A stretch of 64,000 nucleotides of DNA. It comes from VXNE01 sp965208745. Its GTDB lineage: Bacteria; Pseudomonadota; Gammaproteobacteria; Pseudomonadales; Azotimanducaceae. Under the pieces are notes generated by a model. It did not search any database and was not told where the DNA came from. It saw only the letters and a list, made by a program, of their open reading frames with translations. Made by a program: the position numbers and the translations under genes. Location: positions 3,100,001-3,164,000 of the forward strand of contig CBDBPN010000004.1 of assembly GCA_965208745.1 (NCBI GenBank), written 5' to 3'. Shown one piece after another: positions 41,984 through 50,895 of the stretch (the stretch's first letter is position 1; every line of letters begins with the position of its first letter).

Positions 41984-42895
41984 ATGCCCCGCATGATCGT
42001 CGACTGCGACCCCGGTCACGACGACGCGATCGCGTTGATCCTGGCCCACGCCTACGCCGAGGTCGTCGGGGTCACGACGGTGGCCGGGAACGCGCCGTTG
42101 TCCGCAACGACGACGAACGCGCTGTTGATGATGGCCCTGCTCGGGGTGGACACCCCGGTCCACTCGGGGGCCTCGGAGGCGTTGGCGGGCCCCGCGCCCC
42201 ACGCGCAGGCGGTCCACGGCAGCTCGGGGCTCGGCGGCGTCACGCGCATCGAGCACGACCGCACGGCGGCGGGTACGGACGCGATCGGCTTCCTGCTCGA
42301 CGCGCCTGGGCCGGACGACTGGATCGTGGCGCTCGGCCCGCTCACCAACCTGGCGCTCGCGATCGAGCGCGATCCGGGCTGGGTGCGCCGGGTGGCCGGC
42401 ATCTCGATCATGGGCGGCAGCGCGGGCGTCGGCAACGTCACCCGCGTCGCGGAGTTCAACATCTGGGCGGACCCCGAAGCTGCGGCGCGGGTCTTTCGGT
42501 CCGGCGCGGACCTCACGATGTGCGGGCTCAACCTCACGCACCAGTTCCGCTCCTCCGACGCCGTCACGGAGCGGCTGCGCCAGGTGGACTCGCCGCTCGC
42601 AGCTTTCGCCGTCGAGTCCTTCGACTTTCTGCATGCGCGCATGGCGGAGTTCATCGGCAGCCGGGACGCGGCGCTGCACGACCCCTGCGCCGTGCTCGCG
42701 GTCACCCATCCGGAGCTCATCGAGACCGAGATGCGCGCGGCCGATGTCGAAACGACGGGCACGCTGACGCGAGGCATGACCGTGATCGATCAGCGGGTCA
42801 CGCGCCGACGGGATCCGAACAACGTGCGGGTCGCATACCGAATCGATGCGGCCGGGGCGATGGACGTGACCCTCGCGGCACTCGGCGTCTCGTGA
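41984..42895 (+). CDS. Inosine-uridine-preferring nucleoside hydrolase family
   Basis: 303 residues. The N-terminal calcium-binding cluster is perfect (IVDCDPGHDDAIALILA), followed by VTTVAGNAPLSATTTNAL, VALGPLTNLALA, ISIMGGSAGVGNVTRVAEFN (Asn/Glu ribose contacts), IWADPEAAARVF, LTMCGLNLTHQF and ALHDPCAVLAVTHP (Ca-ligand Asp). Cleaves the N-glycosidic bond of ribonucleosides to ribose and base. Full length. The adjacent oxidoreductase gene starts 21 bases downstream. Confidence 0.93.
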   Translation: MPRMIVDCDPGHDDAIALILAHAYAEVVGVTTVAGNAPLSATTTNALLMMALLGVDTPVHSGASEALAGPAPHAQAVHGSSGLGGVTRIEHDRTAAGTDAIGFLLDAPGPDDWIVALGPLTNLALAIERDPGWVRRVAGISIMGGSAGVGNVTRVAEFNIWADPEAAARVFRSGADLTMCGLNLTHQFRSSDAVTERLRQVDSPLAAFAVESFDFLHARMAEFIGSRDAALHDPCAVLAVTHPELIETEMRAADVETTGTLTRGMTVIDQRVTRRRDPNNVRVAYRIDAAGAMDVTLAALGVS

Positions 42896-42916
42896 CATGC
42901 ATCCGCTGGCCGTGAG

Positions 42917-44032
42917 TTGACGACACGCACCGCGGACGCGGTGGTCGTCGGCGCCGGCATCGTCGGCTGCGCGACGGCCTACTACCTCGCGAGGACCGGC
43001 GTGGGCGCCGTGCTGGTCGATGGCGACGGTGTCGCCCGACACGCGTCCGGCTTTGCCTACGGCGGGCTGTACCCCCTCTCCGGCGCGGGTATTCCGGGTC
43101 CCATGTTCGCGCTCGCCCGCAGGTCCTTCGCGCTGCACCACGAGCTCTCGGAGGCGCTGCCGGACGAGTCCGGATTCGACATCGGCTTTCGGTCGCGTCC
43201 CACGGTCAGCCTGGCGTTCGCCGAAGACGAGGCCGCCGGCATCCGGGAGCATGTTGCGTGGGTGAACGCGCAGGCGGGGTTCCGCGCCGAGTGGCTGTCG
43301 GCCACGGCGCTGCGGAAAGTGGATGCGCGGATCGCCGACGCCGCCGTGGGCGGCGCGCTTTATTGCGGCGCGGCCGAAGTCGACCCCGCCGGACTGACCC
43401 GCGCGCTGGCGCGGGCGTCCGGCGCCGAGGTCCTGGCGGACGTTGCCGTCGGCCTGAACCACGACGGCGATCGGTCGATCGGGCTGCGGCTTCGGGACGG
43501 TGGGGAGATCGCCTGCGGAGCGGTCGTGCTCGCGCAGGGGCCGTGGGCCGGCGCCGCTTCCGACTGGTTGGGCGCGCCCGTCCCGGTTACGCCGCTCAAG
43601 GGCGAGATCCTGCGCCTGGAGGCACAGGGCCCGCCCATCGATTGCTCTATCGGCTGGCGGGGCAGCTACGCGACGACGAAGCTGGACGGTCTCCTCTGGG
43701 CCGGCACCACGGAAGACGTGGCGGGTTTCGACGAAGCGCCCACGGAGGCCGGGCGGCGGTCCGTGCTGGGGAACCTGGTGCGGATGCTGTCCGCGCTCGA
43801 GGGCGCACGCGTGGTCGCCCAGACGGCGTGCCTGCGACCGATGACGCCGGACGGCAACGCGCTGCTGGGCAAGGCGCCGGGATTGCGCGGCGTGTACGTC
43901 GCCACGGGCGGCGGCCGGAAGGGGATCCTCTATGGGCCCGGCATGGGCGCTGCGTGCGCCGACCTCGTCGTGACAGGCGCGACAGACCTGGACCTGACGC
44001 CTTACGACCCCGGTCGGTTCGGGAGGTCCTGA
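42917..44032 (+). CDS. FAD-dependent amino acid oxidase-like (DadA/glycine oxidase family)
   Basis: 371 residues. FAD-binding ADAVVVGAGIVGCATAYYLA (GxGxxG), HASGFAYGGLYPLSGAGIPG, substrate-domain VVLAQGPWAGAASDWLGAPV, PLKGEILRLEAQGPP, GLLWAGTTEDVAGF, RPMTPDGNALLGKAPGLRGV and a final VATGGGRKGILYGPGMGAACA. D-amino-acid dehydrogenases and glycine/sarcosine oxidases share this architecture; the precise amine substrate cannot be inferred. TTG start at 42917, no ATG near the conserved N-terminus. Its end overlaps the small membrane protein gene by 31 bases. Confidence 0.88.
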   Translation: MTTRTADAVVVGAGIVGCATAYYLARTGVGAVLVDGDGVARHASGFAYGGLYPLSGAGIPGPMFALARRSFALHHELSEALPDESGFDIGFRSRPTVSLAFAEDEAAGIREHVAWVNAQAGFRAEWLSATALRKVDARIADAAVGGALYCGAAEVDPAGLTRALARASGAEVLADVAVGLNHDGDRSIGLRLRDGGEIACGAVVLAQGPWAGAASDWLGAPVPVTPLKGEILRLEAQGPPIDCSIGWRGSYATTKLDGLLWAGTTEDVAGFDEAPTEAGRRSVLGNLVRMLSALEGARVVAQTACLRPMTPDGNALLGKAPGLRGVYVATGGGRKGILYGPGMGAACADLVVTGATDLDLTPYDPGRFGRS

Positions 44033-44271
44033 GGCGGAGTGTTGCCCGGTGCGGTCGGAGCGCCGCGTGGGAGTACCGGTACATCGCGGCGTTCCGGTGC
44101 GCTCCGGCCATCCTGGACGGCCTGCAGGAGGACAGTGAGTTGGCCTTCCATGCGACTCAACCGTGCGCTGAAGTCGATGCCGAACCAGACGATCAGCCCG
44201 AGGATGGCGACGACGAGGGCGATGGCCGGCCAGCCAATGTATCGTTGGGACGCGCCGGTGCTACGCCACAT
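44002..44271 (-). CDS. Small membrane protein coupled to NYN-LOTUS protein
   Basis: 89 residues. MWRSTGASQRYIGW, then one membrane helix PAIALVVAILGLIVWFGI, then DFSARLSRMEGQLTVLLQAV (coiled-coil-like) and a proline-rich tail (LPRGAPTAPGNTPPQDLP). Its ATG lies inside the last codons of the NYN-LOTUS gene, overlapping by 11 bases, so it is translationally coupled. No family recognised; could anchor or accompany the NYN protein. Confidence 0.6.
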   Translation of the reverse strand: MWRSTGASQRYIGWPAIALVVAILGLIVWFGIDFSARLSRMEGQLTVLLQAVQDGRSAPERRDVPVLPRGAPTAPGNTPPQDLPNRPGS

Positions 44272-45529
44272 CGCCGACGCCGAGGAGTTCGTCCAGAAAC
44301 CGGAGGTCGTCGGCCTCCATCTCCAGTTGCGCATCAAGCGCCTGCTGCTCCACGCTGGTCCTGAACAAGCGTGCGATTTCGCCTGGCGCCGTCCGGGTTT
44401 CGCTGATGGCGAGTCCGACGAGGTGGAGTGCGCGCGTGACGAAGGCGAATGGCTGACGGCCGACCGCCGCGCCCGCCTCGATGGCGTAATCGCGAGCGTT
44501 CTTCGTGATGTCGCCTAGGGTGGATTGCCGGCCGCTCTGTCCGGCCAGTGCCTCGAAGACAACCTGATACTGGTCGGGTCCCAGACGAGGCAGGCCGACC
44601 ACCTTGTTGAGCCGCTCGACGAGGTCCGCGATGGCGTCGGGGACATCGGCGAAGTTGGGCGGCGCGAGATCGATCGCGTGCTCGGTGCGGGCGTCCCCGG
44701 AATCCGGCGGCGCCGCGTGACGCGCCGGATCGTAGACGAAACCCGGCGGTACGGACGAGAAGCGCAGGTGTCGATCCTTGAAGGTGAGCAGCAGCTTCTT
44801 GAAGCCGCCGGCCCCGAGCCAATCGGACTCCCCCACGACCGGCCAGCGTTCCCGCATCCTTGACGCCAGTTCGGGTAGGCGCAGCGCGGCGCTCGACTCG
44901 GCGAGTTCGCGACGGATCTCGGTCTCGACCTCGATGCGGAGCTGACCGAAGTCACCGCTGGCGTCTCCGGCGCGCGGAGGCACCGGGGACGGGGCCTGCT
45001 CCCGCGTCTCTCCAAACACCGCCTCGAACTCGTCCATGTCGATCACGATGTCGCAGCAGGATCGGAAGGCGGCCGCCGTCTGCTGGTTGGCCAGGATCGA
45101 CGTGATGCGGTCGTGGGCACGCAGTCGCAGCGCGACGGGGGTGAAGTCCGCGTCCGAGGACAGGATCATGAACTCGTCGAAACGCGTCGTGTGCTCGATC
45201 GCATCCGCGATGTCGAGTGTCATCACGATGTCGGCGCTGTTCTTGCCCGACCTCGTCAGCGGCGGACAGTCGACGACCTGGAACCCGAGCCTGGTGAAGT
45301 AGCCCCGGAAAGGACGCATCAGGTCGGGGGATCCGTAACAGCGGCGGATCAGCAGGGAACGTTCGCCCGGGAAGTCCTCGCGCCCGCCGGCGTGCTGTCC
45401 CCGCTCAAGCCACGGCAGCCACCGGGACGGGTTGGCAAATCGCTTCGCCACCGTGTCGGAGTAGTCGTTCTTTAGGCTCAGGAAGACGTTGTCGAAGTCG
45501 ATGAACAGGGCGGCCTTGACGCGGTCCAT
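44261..45529 (-). CDS. NYN-domain RNase with OST-HTH/LOTUS domain
   Basis: 422 residues. N-terminal NYN nuclease domain: VKAALFIDFDNVFLSLKNDY (Asp-x-Asp-Asn), SGKNSADIVMTLDIADAIEH (Asp), FMILSSDADFTPVALRLRAH (Asp-x-Asp). From about residue 190 to 290 an OST-HTH/LOTUS module: RLPELASRMRERWPVVGESD and LGAGGFKKLLLTFKDRHLRF. The C-terminal half is a second helical region. Bacterial NYN-LOTUS proteins are thought to be RNA-guided or RNA-binding endonucleases, from domain logic rather than experiment. Start at MDRVKAALF; a TTG five codons upstream is possible. Followed by a coupled small membrane protein. Confidence 0.85.
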   Translation of the reverse strand: MDRVKAALFIDFDNVFLSLKNDYSDTVAKRFANPSRWLPWLERGQHAGGREDFPGERSLLIRRCYGSPDLMRPFRGYFTRLGFQVVDCPPLTRSGKNSADIVMTLDIADAIEHTTRFDEFMILSSDADFTPVALRLRAHDRITSILANQQTAAAFRSCCDIVIDMDEFEAVFGETREQAPSPVPPRAGDASGDFGQLRIEVETEIRRELAESSAALRLPELASRMRERWPVVGESDWLGAGGFKKLLLTFKDRHLRFSSVPPGFVYDPARHAAPPDSGDARTEHAIDLAPPNFADVPDAIADLVERLNKVVGLPRLGPDQYQVVFEALAGQSGRQSTLGDITKNARDYAIEAGAAVGRQPFAFVTRALHLVGLAISETRTAPGEIARLFRTSVEQQALDAQLEMEADDLRFLDELLGVGDVA

Positions 45530-45619
45530 GTGAGTCGCACCCAATGTGTCCCGGTCGGGTTGGCCCGCCCTACCGGACCCACCGGTCCGGGGACGCCGGC
45601 GGGCCGCCAGGCCGTGGGA

Positions 45620-46522
45620 TCAGGCGAAGGGGTTCGTCCCGGTGTCCGTCATCGTCTTGACCCGCTCCGGGTCCGCGCCGCCGGCGCCGAACGGGTACAT
45701 GTGCTTGCCGAGGACCCGTTCGAGTTCGGGGAACCGGGCCACGTAGTCCGGATCGACCTCGTTCTCCCACATGTGGATGCGCTGCATGTGTCGCCGCATG
45801 AACACCTGCACGAGCGTTACCCGCAGTCCCGGGTTCGTGCGCGGGACCGACGCGTGCCATGTCGCCCCGTTCCAAAGGGCCAGCGAACCCGCCTTGCCGA
45901 TGAGGGGGACGGTCTGGAAGGGTGTGTTCTCGATGTCCTCCTCGTGCGGCAGGGTCGCGCGTCCGAACAGGTGGCTCCCCGGCACGAAGATCGTCGGCCC
46001 GTCCTCCGCCCCGCCGTAGTCCGTGCAGAGCCACGAGGCGTTCGCGACGTGGGCGATGCTGCCGCCGCCGGGCGGTATGCCGTGGGAGTCGCTGTGCAGT
46101 CGCAGGGTCTGGCGCTCGTTGTTCCCCTCGGCGGCGGGCGGCTTGATGATCCACGTGTGGCCGCTCAGTACGGCGCTCTGACCGAGCAGCCAGCGTACGA
46201 GCGCGAGCATCCGGGGATTCGTCGCCGCCTCCACGAACGCCTCGTCCTCCTGCAGGAGCAGCCAGGAGTTGCCCATGGACTCCCTCGATGGCGCCGCGGT
46301 GCGCCAGTCGCCGATCTCGATGCCGTTGCGCCGTTCGCAGGTCCGCAGGATGGCGCCGCGCAGCCGGTCGACGAACTCCTCGCCCACGCCCATCTTCTCC
46401 GGCGGCACGACGGTCATGCCGTACGCCTCGAGTTCCGCCACGTGCTTGAACAGGCCGTAGTCGTCGAGTTCCTGCATCAGGGGATCGACGTGGGGCGATG
46501 TCCCGTATTCGGAGATGTCCAT
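45620..46522 (-). CDS. Phytanoyl-CoA dioxygenase (PhyH) family protein
   Basis: 300 residues, non-heme Fe(II)/2-oxoglutarate dioxygenase fold. LRLHSDSHGIPPGGG supplies the HxD iron ligands and ATWHASVPRTNPGLRVTLVQ the distal His and the oxoglutarate Arg. Other family features include TIFVPGSHLFGRATLPHEED. Substrate unknown. Start at MDISEYGTSPHVD; a TTG six codons upstream is possible. It precedes the insertion sequence, which lies 78 bases upstream of its start. Confidence 0.85.
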   Translation of the reverse strand: MDISEYGTSPHVDPLMQELDDYGLFKHVAELEAYGMTVVPPEKMGVGEEFVDRLRGAILRTCERRNGIEIGDWRTAAPSRESMGNSWLLLQEDEAFVEAATNPRMLALVRWLLGQSAVLSGHTWIIKPPAAEGNNERQTLRLHSDSHGIPPGGGSIAHVANASWLCTDYGGAEDGPTIFVPGSHLFGRATLPHEEDIENTPFQTVPLIGKAGSLALWNGATWHASVPRTNPGLRVTLVQVFMRRHMQRIHMWENEVDPDYVARFPELERVLGKHMYPFGAGGADPERVKTMTDTGTNPFA

Positions 46523-46600
46523 CTGGCCTCCTCCCGTCAAAGGCGATTGGGAAGACGTTCATCGTAGACTTGCGCTCGCAACGGTGTCCAGTCGCCGTAC

Positions 46601-48429
46601 TGTCCAACGCGAAGTGAGGGTGAAGCGAAAGGCCGATTCCAAGGCGAAGTGAGGGTGAAACGGGTGTCCGGGGCATCATCCGGGGATGATCGTGGACATC
46701 CAGACGCGGCGGCCACGCACAATGGAGCAGCTTCGGGCCTTCGTCGAAGGCAACGAGGCCGTGGACTTCCAACCCGAGAGCCGTGACGAGGCGTACGGCT
46801 TCGTGCGGGACACCCTGGACCGGTTCGGCTACCGGGGTCTCGGCAGGCGCGACAAGGGGGTGGTGCTGCGCTTCCTGGTCACCGCGACGGGCATCTCGCG
46901 CCAGCAGATGGAGCGCCTGGTGCGCCAGTGGCGGGAGACCGGGTCGATCCGGGACCGTCGCGGCGGCGGCCGGGGCCGGCCGTTCGCGCGCCGGTACACG
47001 GCGGCGGACATCCGGCGGCTGGCGGAGGTCGACGAGGCGTACGACCACATGTCCGGGCTGGCCACGCGCGAGGTGCTGCGGCGCCAGTTCGAGGTGTTCG
47101 GGGAGACGGACCACGCGCGCCTGGCGGCGATCTCCAACGGCCACGTCTACAACCTGCGCGGCTCGGCGACCTACCGCGCCGCGCGCACCGCCTGGACGAA
47201 GACGAAGGGCACCGGCGTGAACATCGGCCTGCGCCAGGCGCCCGAGCCGGAGGGGATGCCGGGCCACGGCCGCGTCGACACGGTCCACCAGGGCGACCGC
47301 GACGGCGTCAAGGGCATCCACCTGATCAACCTGGTCGACGAGGTGACCCAGTTCGAGTTCGTCGGCGCCGTGGTCGGCATCTCGGAGCGCTTCCTCGTGC
47401 CGCTGCTCGAGGGGCTGCTGCTGTCCTTCCCGTTCCCGATCCTCGGCTCCACGCCGACAACGGCAGCGAGCACATCAACCACCGCGTCGCCCGGCTGCCC
47501 GAGAAGCTGCGCGTCGAGCGCTTCACCAAGTCCCGCGCCCGCCGCTCCAACGACAACGCGCTGGTCGAGGGCAAGAACGCCAACGTCGTCCGCAAGTGGC
47601 TCGGCCACGACCACATCCCGCAGCGCTTCGCGCCCGAGGTCAACCGCTTCGCCCAGGGCACGCTGTCGCCGTTCCTCAACTTCCACCGGCCCCGCCTGTT
47701 CGCCACCGAGTACCGCGACGGCAACGGCCGGATCCGGCGCAAGTACCTCGCGGCCGACGTCATGACCCCCTACGACCGGCTGCGCTCGCTCCCCGGCGCC
47801 GCGCGGTTCCTCAGGCCCGGCATCGACTTCGCCCTGCTCGACGCGGTCGCCGCCGCGGAGACCGACCTCGAGGCCGCCCGCCGCGTCCAGGCCGAACGCC
47901 GGGCGCTGTTCCGCCGCATCGGCGACGGCATGGCCGCCGTCCGCGCCGCCGGCTGAGCGGAAGACCGCCGCCCGTGCCCGAACCCAACCGGGGGCCAGCC
48001 CCCGGACCCCCGCCCTCGCCGGGGGGCAGGGATCGGCGGCCGGAGGCGTTCGCAAGGAATGCGCCACCCCGATACCTCGTCTCCGATCCGACGCCGACGA
48101 CCGCCGATCCCCGCCCGACAGGGTACTTCGCCAAAGGCGCGTCAAGGGTTCGCTCCGCCGAGCGCGACGCCTCCGGCCCCGTGCCCGCCCCGCCGCCGTC
48201 GCCCGCAACCGCCGCCCCAGCGGAACCAGCCGCGTTCAAGCGTCGCCCTCGCCCTTGACCCGCCGCCGAGGCCCGTGGCTTGGCCCCGCCGACGACCCTC
48301 CGGCCGTCCTCCGCAGCACTTGACCCCATGCCGACCGACATCCGATCATCACCCCCATCGCCAGCAAGGGCATCCTTCATCCGACCGCGCCACGGTCGGT
48401 CCATTTCACCCTCACTTTCTCATTGGACA
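46601..48429 (+). mobile_element. Insertion sequence with TGTCC terminal inverted repeats
   Basis: About 1.83 kb. The left end (46601-46624) reads TGTCCAACGCG then AAGTGAGGGTGAA; the right end, read from 48429 to 48405, is TGTCCAATGAGA then AAGTGAGGGTGAA: a 24/25-base terminal inverted repeat with two mismatches and one gap. A second copy of GAAGTGAGGGTGAAACGG lies inside the left end (46646-46663). It carries one DDE transposase on the plus strand, then about 440 bases without a gene. No convincing target duplication. The IS belongs to the DDE group with DTVH...HADNGSE...NDNALVEGKN motifs. Confidence 0.8.
46686..47956 (+). pseudogene. DDE (rve-core) transposase, frameshifted
   Basis: Frame one: MIVDIQTRRPRTMEQLRAFV, helix-turn-helix region (LVTATGISRQQMERLVRQWR), GRVDTVHQGDRDG (first catalytic Asp) and SFPFPILG. 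A single missing base near 47446-47450 moves the rest to the next frame: HADNGSEHINHRVARLPEK (second Asp), RARRSNDNALVEGKNANVV (catalytic Glu), then KWLGHDHIPQRF to RALFRRIGDGMAAVRAAG. Repaired length about 423 residues. No slippery heptamer lies at the shift, so programmed frameshifting is unlikely. Family resembles the IS481-supergroup DDE integrases. Confidence 0.85.
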
Positions 48430-48475
48430 GCGGGGTCGCGGCCGCAGCCGGGGTTCCGCCTGAAAGGAGTGCACG
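47957..48475. other. Gene-free 3' part of the IS and leader of the CoA-transferase gene
   Basis: The 47957-48404 stretch is C-rich (proline-like readings in every frame) with no recognisable gene; a strong hairpin with 8-bp arms CCGGGGGC (47988-47995) and GCCCCCGG (47998-48005) lies about 30 bases after the transposase stop and may end its transcript. From 48430 to 48475 is the short leader of the next gene, with AAAGGAG at 48463-48469. Confidence 0.5.
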
Positions 48476-50887
48476 ATGGCCAGGGCCTTTGACGGCGTAC
48501 GCGTCGTCGACCTGTCGGACCGCCTGTCCGGCGCGTGGGCGTCGCGCCTGTTCGGCGACTTCGGGGCCGACGTGGTGCTCGCAGAGCCTCCCGAAGGCCA
48601 CGCCCTGCGGCGCGAGCCCCCATTTCTCGAGGGCGGGTCGGGCTCGGATCGCTCCGTGCTCCACGCCTATGCGAACTGGAACAAGCGTTCGATCGCCGTC
48701 CGGGATGTCGACGAGCTGCGCGCGCTGGTTACGGACGCGGACATGCTCGTCACCACGGCCGCGCCGCCGTGGACGGAGATGCTCGAGGCCGTCGTGGAGG
48801 TGCTACCGGGCGACGCGGTACATCTATCCATTACCCCCCACGGCCTCGAAGGACCCCTCGCCGACGTTCCCGGCAACAACCTGACCGCCTGCGCACGGGT
48901 CGGCTGGAGCGCCATCAACCGGCTCGTCGACGAGCCGCCGCTGCAGTTGCCCGTCCACCAGGCCGGCTACATTGCCGGCGTTGCCGGACACGTCGGGACC
49001 GCCGCGGCGCTCCTGCGGCGTCTGCGCACCGGGGCCGGGGAGCGCGTGGACGTGAGCGAGTTCGAGGCGCTTGCGTTGACCAACGCCCCGTGGGCGATCC
49101 TCGGCATCTTCATTGGTGGCGACCGGCTCGCGCACGGACCGGGCGGGGGGCGCCGCCGCGGGGATCCTTCACCGCTTTGGGAGGCGGCGAACGGCGCGAT
49201 CAACTTCGGCTTCGGCGACTGGGCGCGGTGGTCGGATGCGATGGAGTTTCTCGGGCTGGACGAACTTGCGCACGACCCCGTCTATGAACCCGCGCTCGGC
49301 CGCAACACCCGGGACCCCTGGCCGGTGCGGCGCGCACTGGCGCGGGCCGCCGCGCCGCGCGACAAGTGGGAACTGTTCCACGGCCTCTCCCGCCTGCGTT
49401 GTCTCGCCGGGGTGGTACAGGATGCGTCGGAACTTGCGCAGAGCGAGCAACTTCACGCACGCGGTTTCGTCGTCGAGTCGCCCCTGAACGGAAAACGCGT
49501 GCGTGCGTCCGGCGCCACGGCGCAGTTGTCGGAGACGCCGTGGCGGCTCGATCGGCCGGCGCCGGCGCTCGACGAGCACGGTGGAGATTTGCGTTCCACG
49601 ATCGCCCCACGAGCCGCGGCAGGTCGCCCGGCGTCGCGGGCCACGACCGGGCCGCCGCTCGCGGGGCTGCGCGTGCTGGCGTTCACCCAGGCGTGGGCGG
49701 GTACCTTCGGCACCGAGTTGCTGGCGCGCCTCGGGGCGGATGTCGTCCAGATCGAGTCGCGCAAGCGGCCGGACGTCTGGCGCGGCGCCGGCGCGCCGGT
49801 ACCGCCGGCGGTGCGGCGGGACGACATCGAGCAGAGCCGCCTCAACACGAACGGCATGTACAACTCCGTCAACATGAACAAGCGTGCGATCACGCTGGAC
49901 ATGACGCACCCGCGCGGCAAGGAGATCTTCTGGGGGCTCGTCCCGCGGTTCGACGTGGTCGCGGACAACTTCAGTCCCCACGTGATGCCGAACTGGGGCG
50001 TCACGCTGGAGAGCCTGCGCGCGGTGAAACCGGACGTCGTGTTCGCTTCCGTTTCCGGGTACGGAACGCGCGGACCGTTCGCGGAGTACCCCGCGAACGG
50101 GTTCACCACGGAGCCGGTTTCGGGCTTTTCGTCGATCCACGGCTACGAGGGGGACCGTGCCGCCAACACGGGCGGGCTGATTCCGGACCCGATCTCCGGT
50201 TACTACTTCGCAGCCGCGATCCTCGCCGCCCTCCACCATCGCGCACGTACAGGCGTCGGTCAGCGCGTCGACGCGGCGATGATCGAGGCGGTGGCCGTGC
50301 AGGTCGGAGACGCCATCATGGAATTCGACGCGAACGGGGCCGTGCGGCGTCCGACCGGCAACCGGCACCCGCGGCACGCACCGCACGGCGTCTATCGCGC
50401 GGGGGACGGAGAGTGGGTCGCGGTCGGCGTGGAGAACGATGCGGTCTGGGAGGCGGTCGCGAACTGCCTGGGCGTCGAGGACGGGAGGTTCCGCCTGGAG
50501 GCCGGGCGCAAGGCGCACGAGGCGGAGCTCGATGCGCTCGTCGCCGCGTGGTGCGCGGAGCGGGACGCGGCGGAGGCCGTGGCCACGTTTGCCCGGTTCG
50601 GCGCGGCGGCGGCCGGCGTCGAGTCATTCCAGGAGATATACGCCGATCCGTGCCCGCAGTTCCTCGAGCGCGGTTTCATGGTGCCGGTGACGCACCCGGA
50701 AACCGGTACGCACTACTTGCCGTCGGCGCCCTGGGTCTTCCGGGACGCCTCGACGCCGCCGGTCACCTACGCGCCGTGCTTCGGGGAGCACAGCGCCGCG
50801 GTGCTCGAGGAGGAACTCGGCATCGACGCCTCGGAATACGAGGAACTCGTCGCCCTCGGCGTGACCGGGACGACGCCGATACGTTGA
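48476..50887 (+). CDS. Fused double CaiB/BaiF (class III) CoA-transferase
   Basis: 803 residues made of two CaiB/BaiF domains. The first (1-390) starts GVRVVDLSDRLSGAWASRLF and has ERVDVSEFEALAL; the expected catalytic Asp region reads LPVHQAGYIAGVAGH, with His/Gln instead of Asp. The second (about 395-800) has LAFTQAWAGTFGTELLARLG, NMNKRAITLDMTHPRG, VFASVSGYGTRGPF and GLIPDPISGYYFAAAILAAL with the Asp in place, plus GVGQRVDAAMIEA. So only the second half looks catalytic. The family moves CoA between carboxylic acids. The IS ends 46 bases before its start codon. Confidence 0.9.
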   Translation: MARAFDGVRVVDLSDRLSGAWASRLFGDFGADVVLAEPPEGHALRREPPFLEGGSGSDRSVLHAYANWNKRSIAVRDVDELRALVTDADMLVTTAAPPWTEMLEAVVEVLPGDAVHLSITPHGLEGPLADVPGNNLTACARVGWSAINRLVDEPPLQLPVHQAGYIAGVAGHVGTAAALLRRLRTGAGERVDVSEFEALALTNAPWAILGIFIGGDRLAHGPGGGRRRGDPSPLWEAANGAINFGFGDWARWSDAMEFLGLDELAHDPVYEPALGRNTRDPWPVRRALARAAAPRDKWELFHGLSRLRCLAGVVQDASELAQSEQLHARGFVVESPLNGKRVRASGATAQLSETPWRLDRPAPALDEHGGDLRSTIAPRAAAGRPASRATTGPPLAGLRVLAFTQAWAGTFGTELLARLGADVVQIESRKRPDVWRGAGAPVPPAVRRDDIEQSRLNTNGMYNSVNMNKRAITLDMTHPRGKEIFWGLVPRFDVVADNFSPHVMPNWGVTLESLRAVKPDVVFASVSGYGTRGPFAEYPANGFTTEPVSGFSSIHGYEGDRAANTGGLIPDPISGYYFAAAILAALHHRARTGVGQRVDAAMIEAVAVQVGDAIMEFDANGAVRRPTGNRHPRHAPHGVYRAGDGEWVAVGVENDAVWEAVANCLGVEDGRFRLEAGRKAHEAELDALVAAWCAERDAAEAVATFARFGAAAAGVESFQEIYADPCPQFLERGFMVPVTHPETGTHYLPSAPWVFRDASTPPVTYAPCFGEHSAAVLEEELGIDASEYEELVALGVTGTTPIR

Positions 50888-50895
50888 GGGGCCCG

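Noticed and set aside
47440..47455. Programmed frameshift in the transposase
   Set aside because: No A6/A7 or other slippery heptamer at the shift; a lost base explains it better.
47957..48404. Passenger gene in the IS 3' region
   Set aside because: Readings are proline/arginine-rich in all frames, with no start context or family motif.
46590..48440. Target-site duplication of the IS
   Set aside because: Bases just outside both TIRs do not match beyond a single C/G, so no duplication can be claimed.
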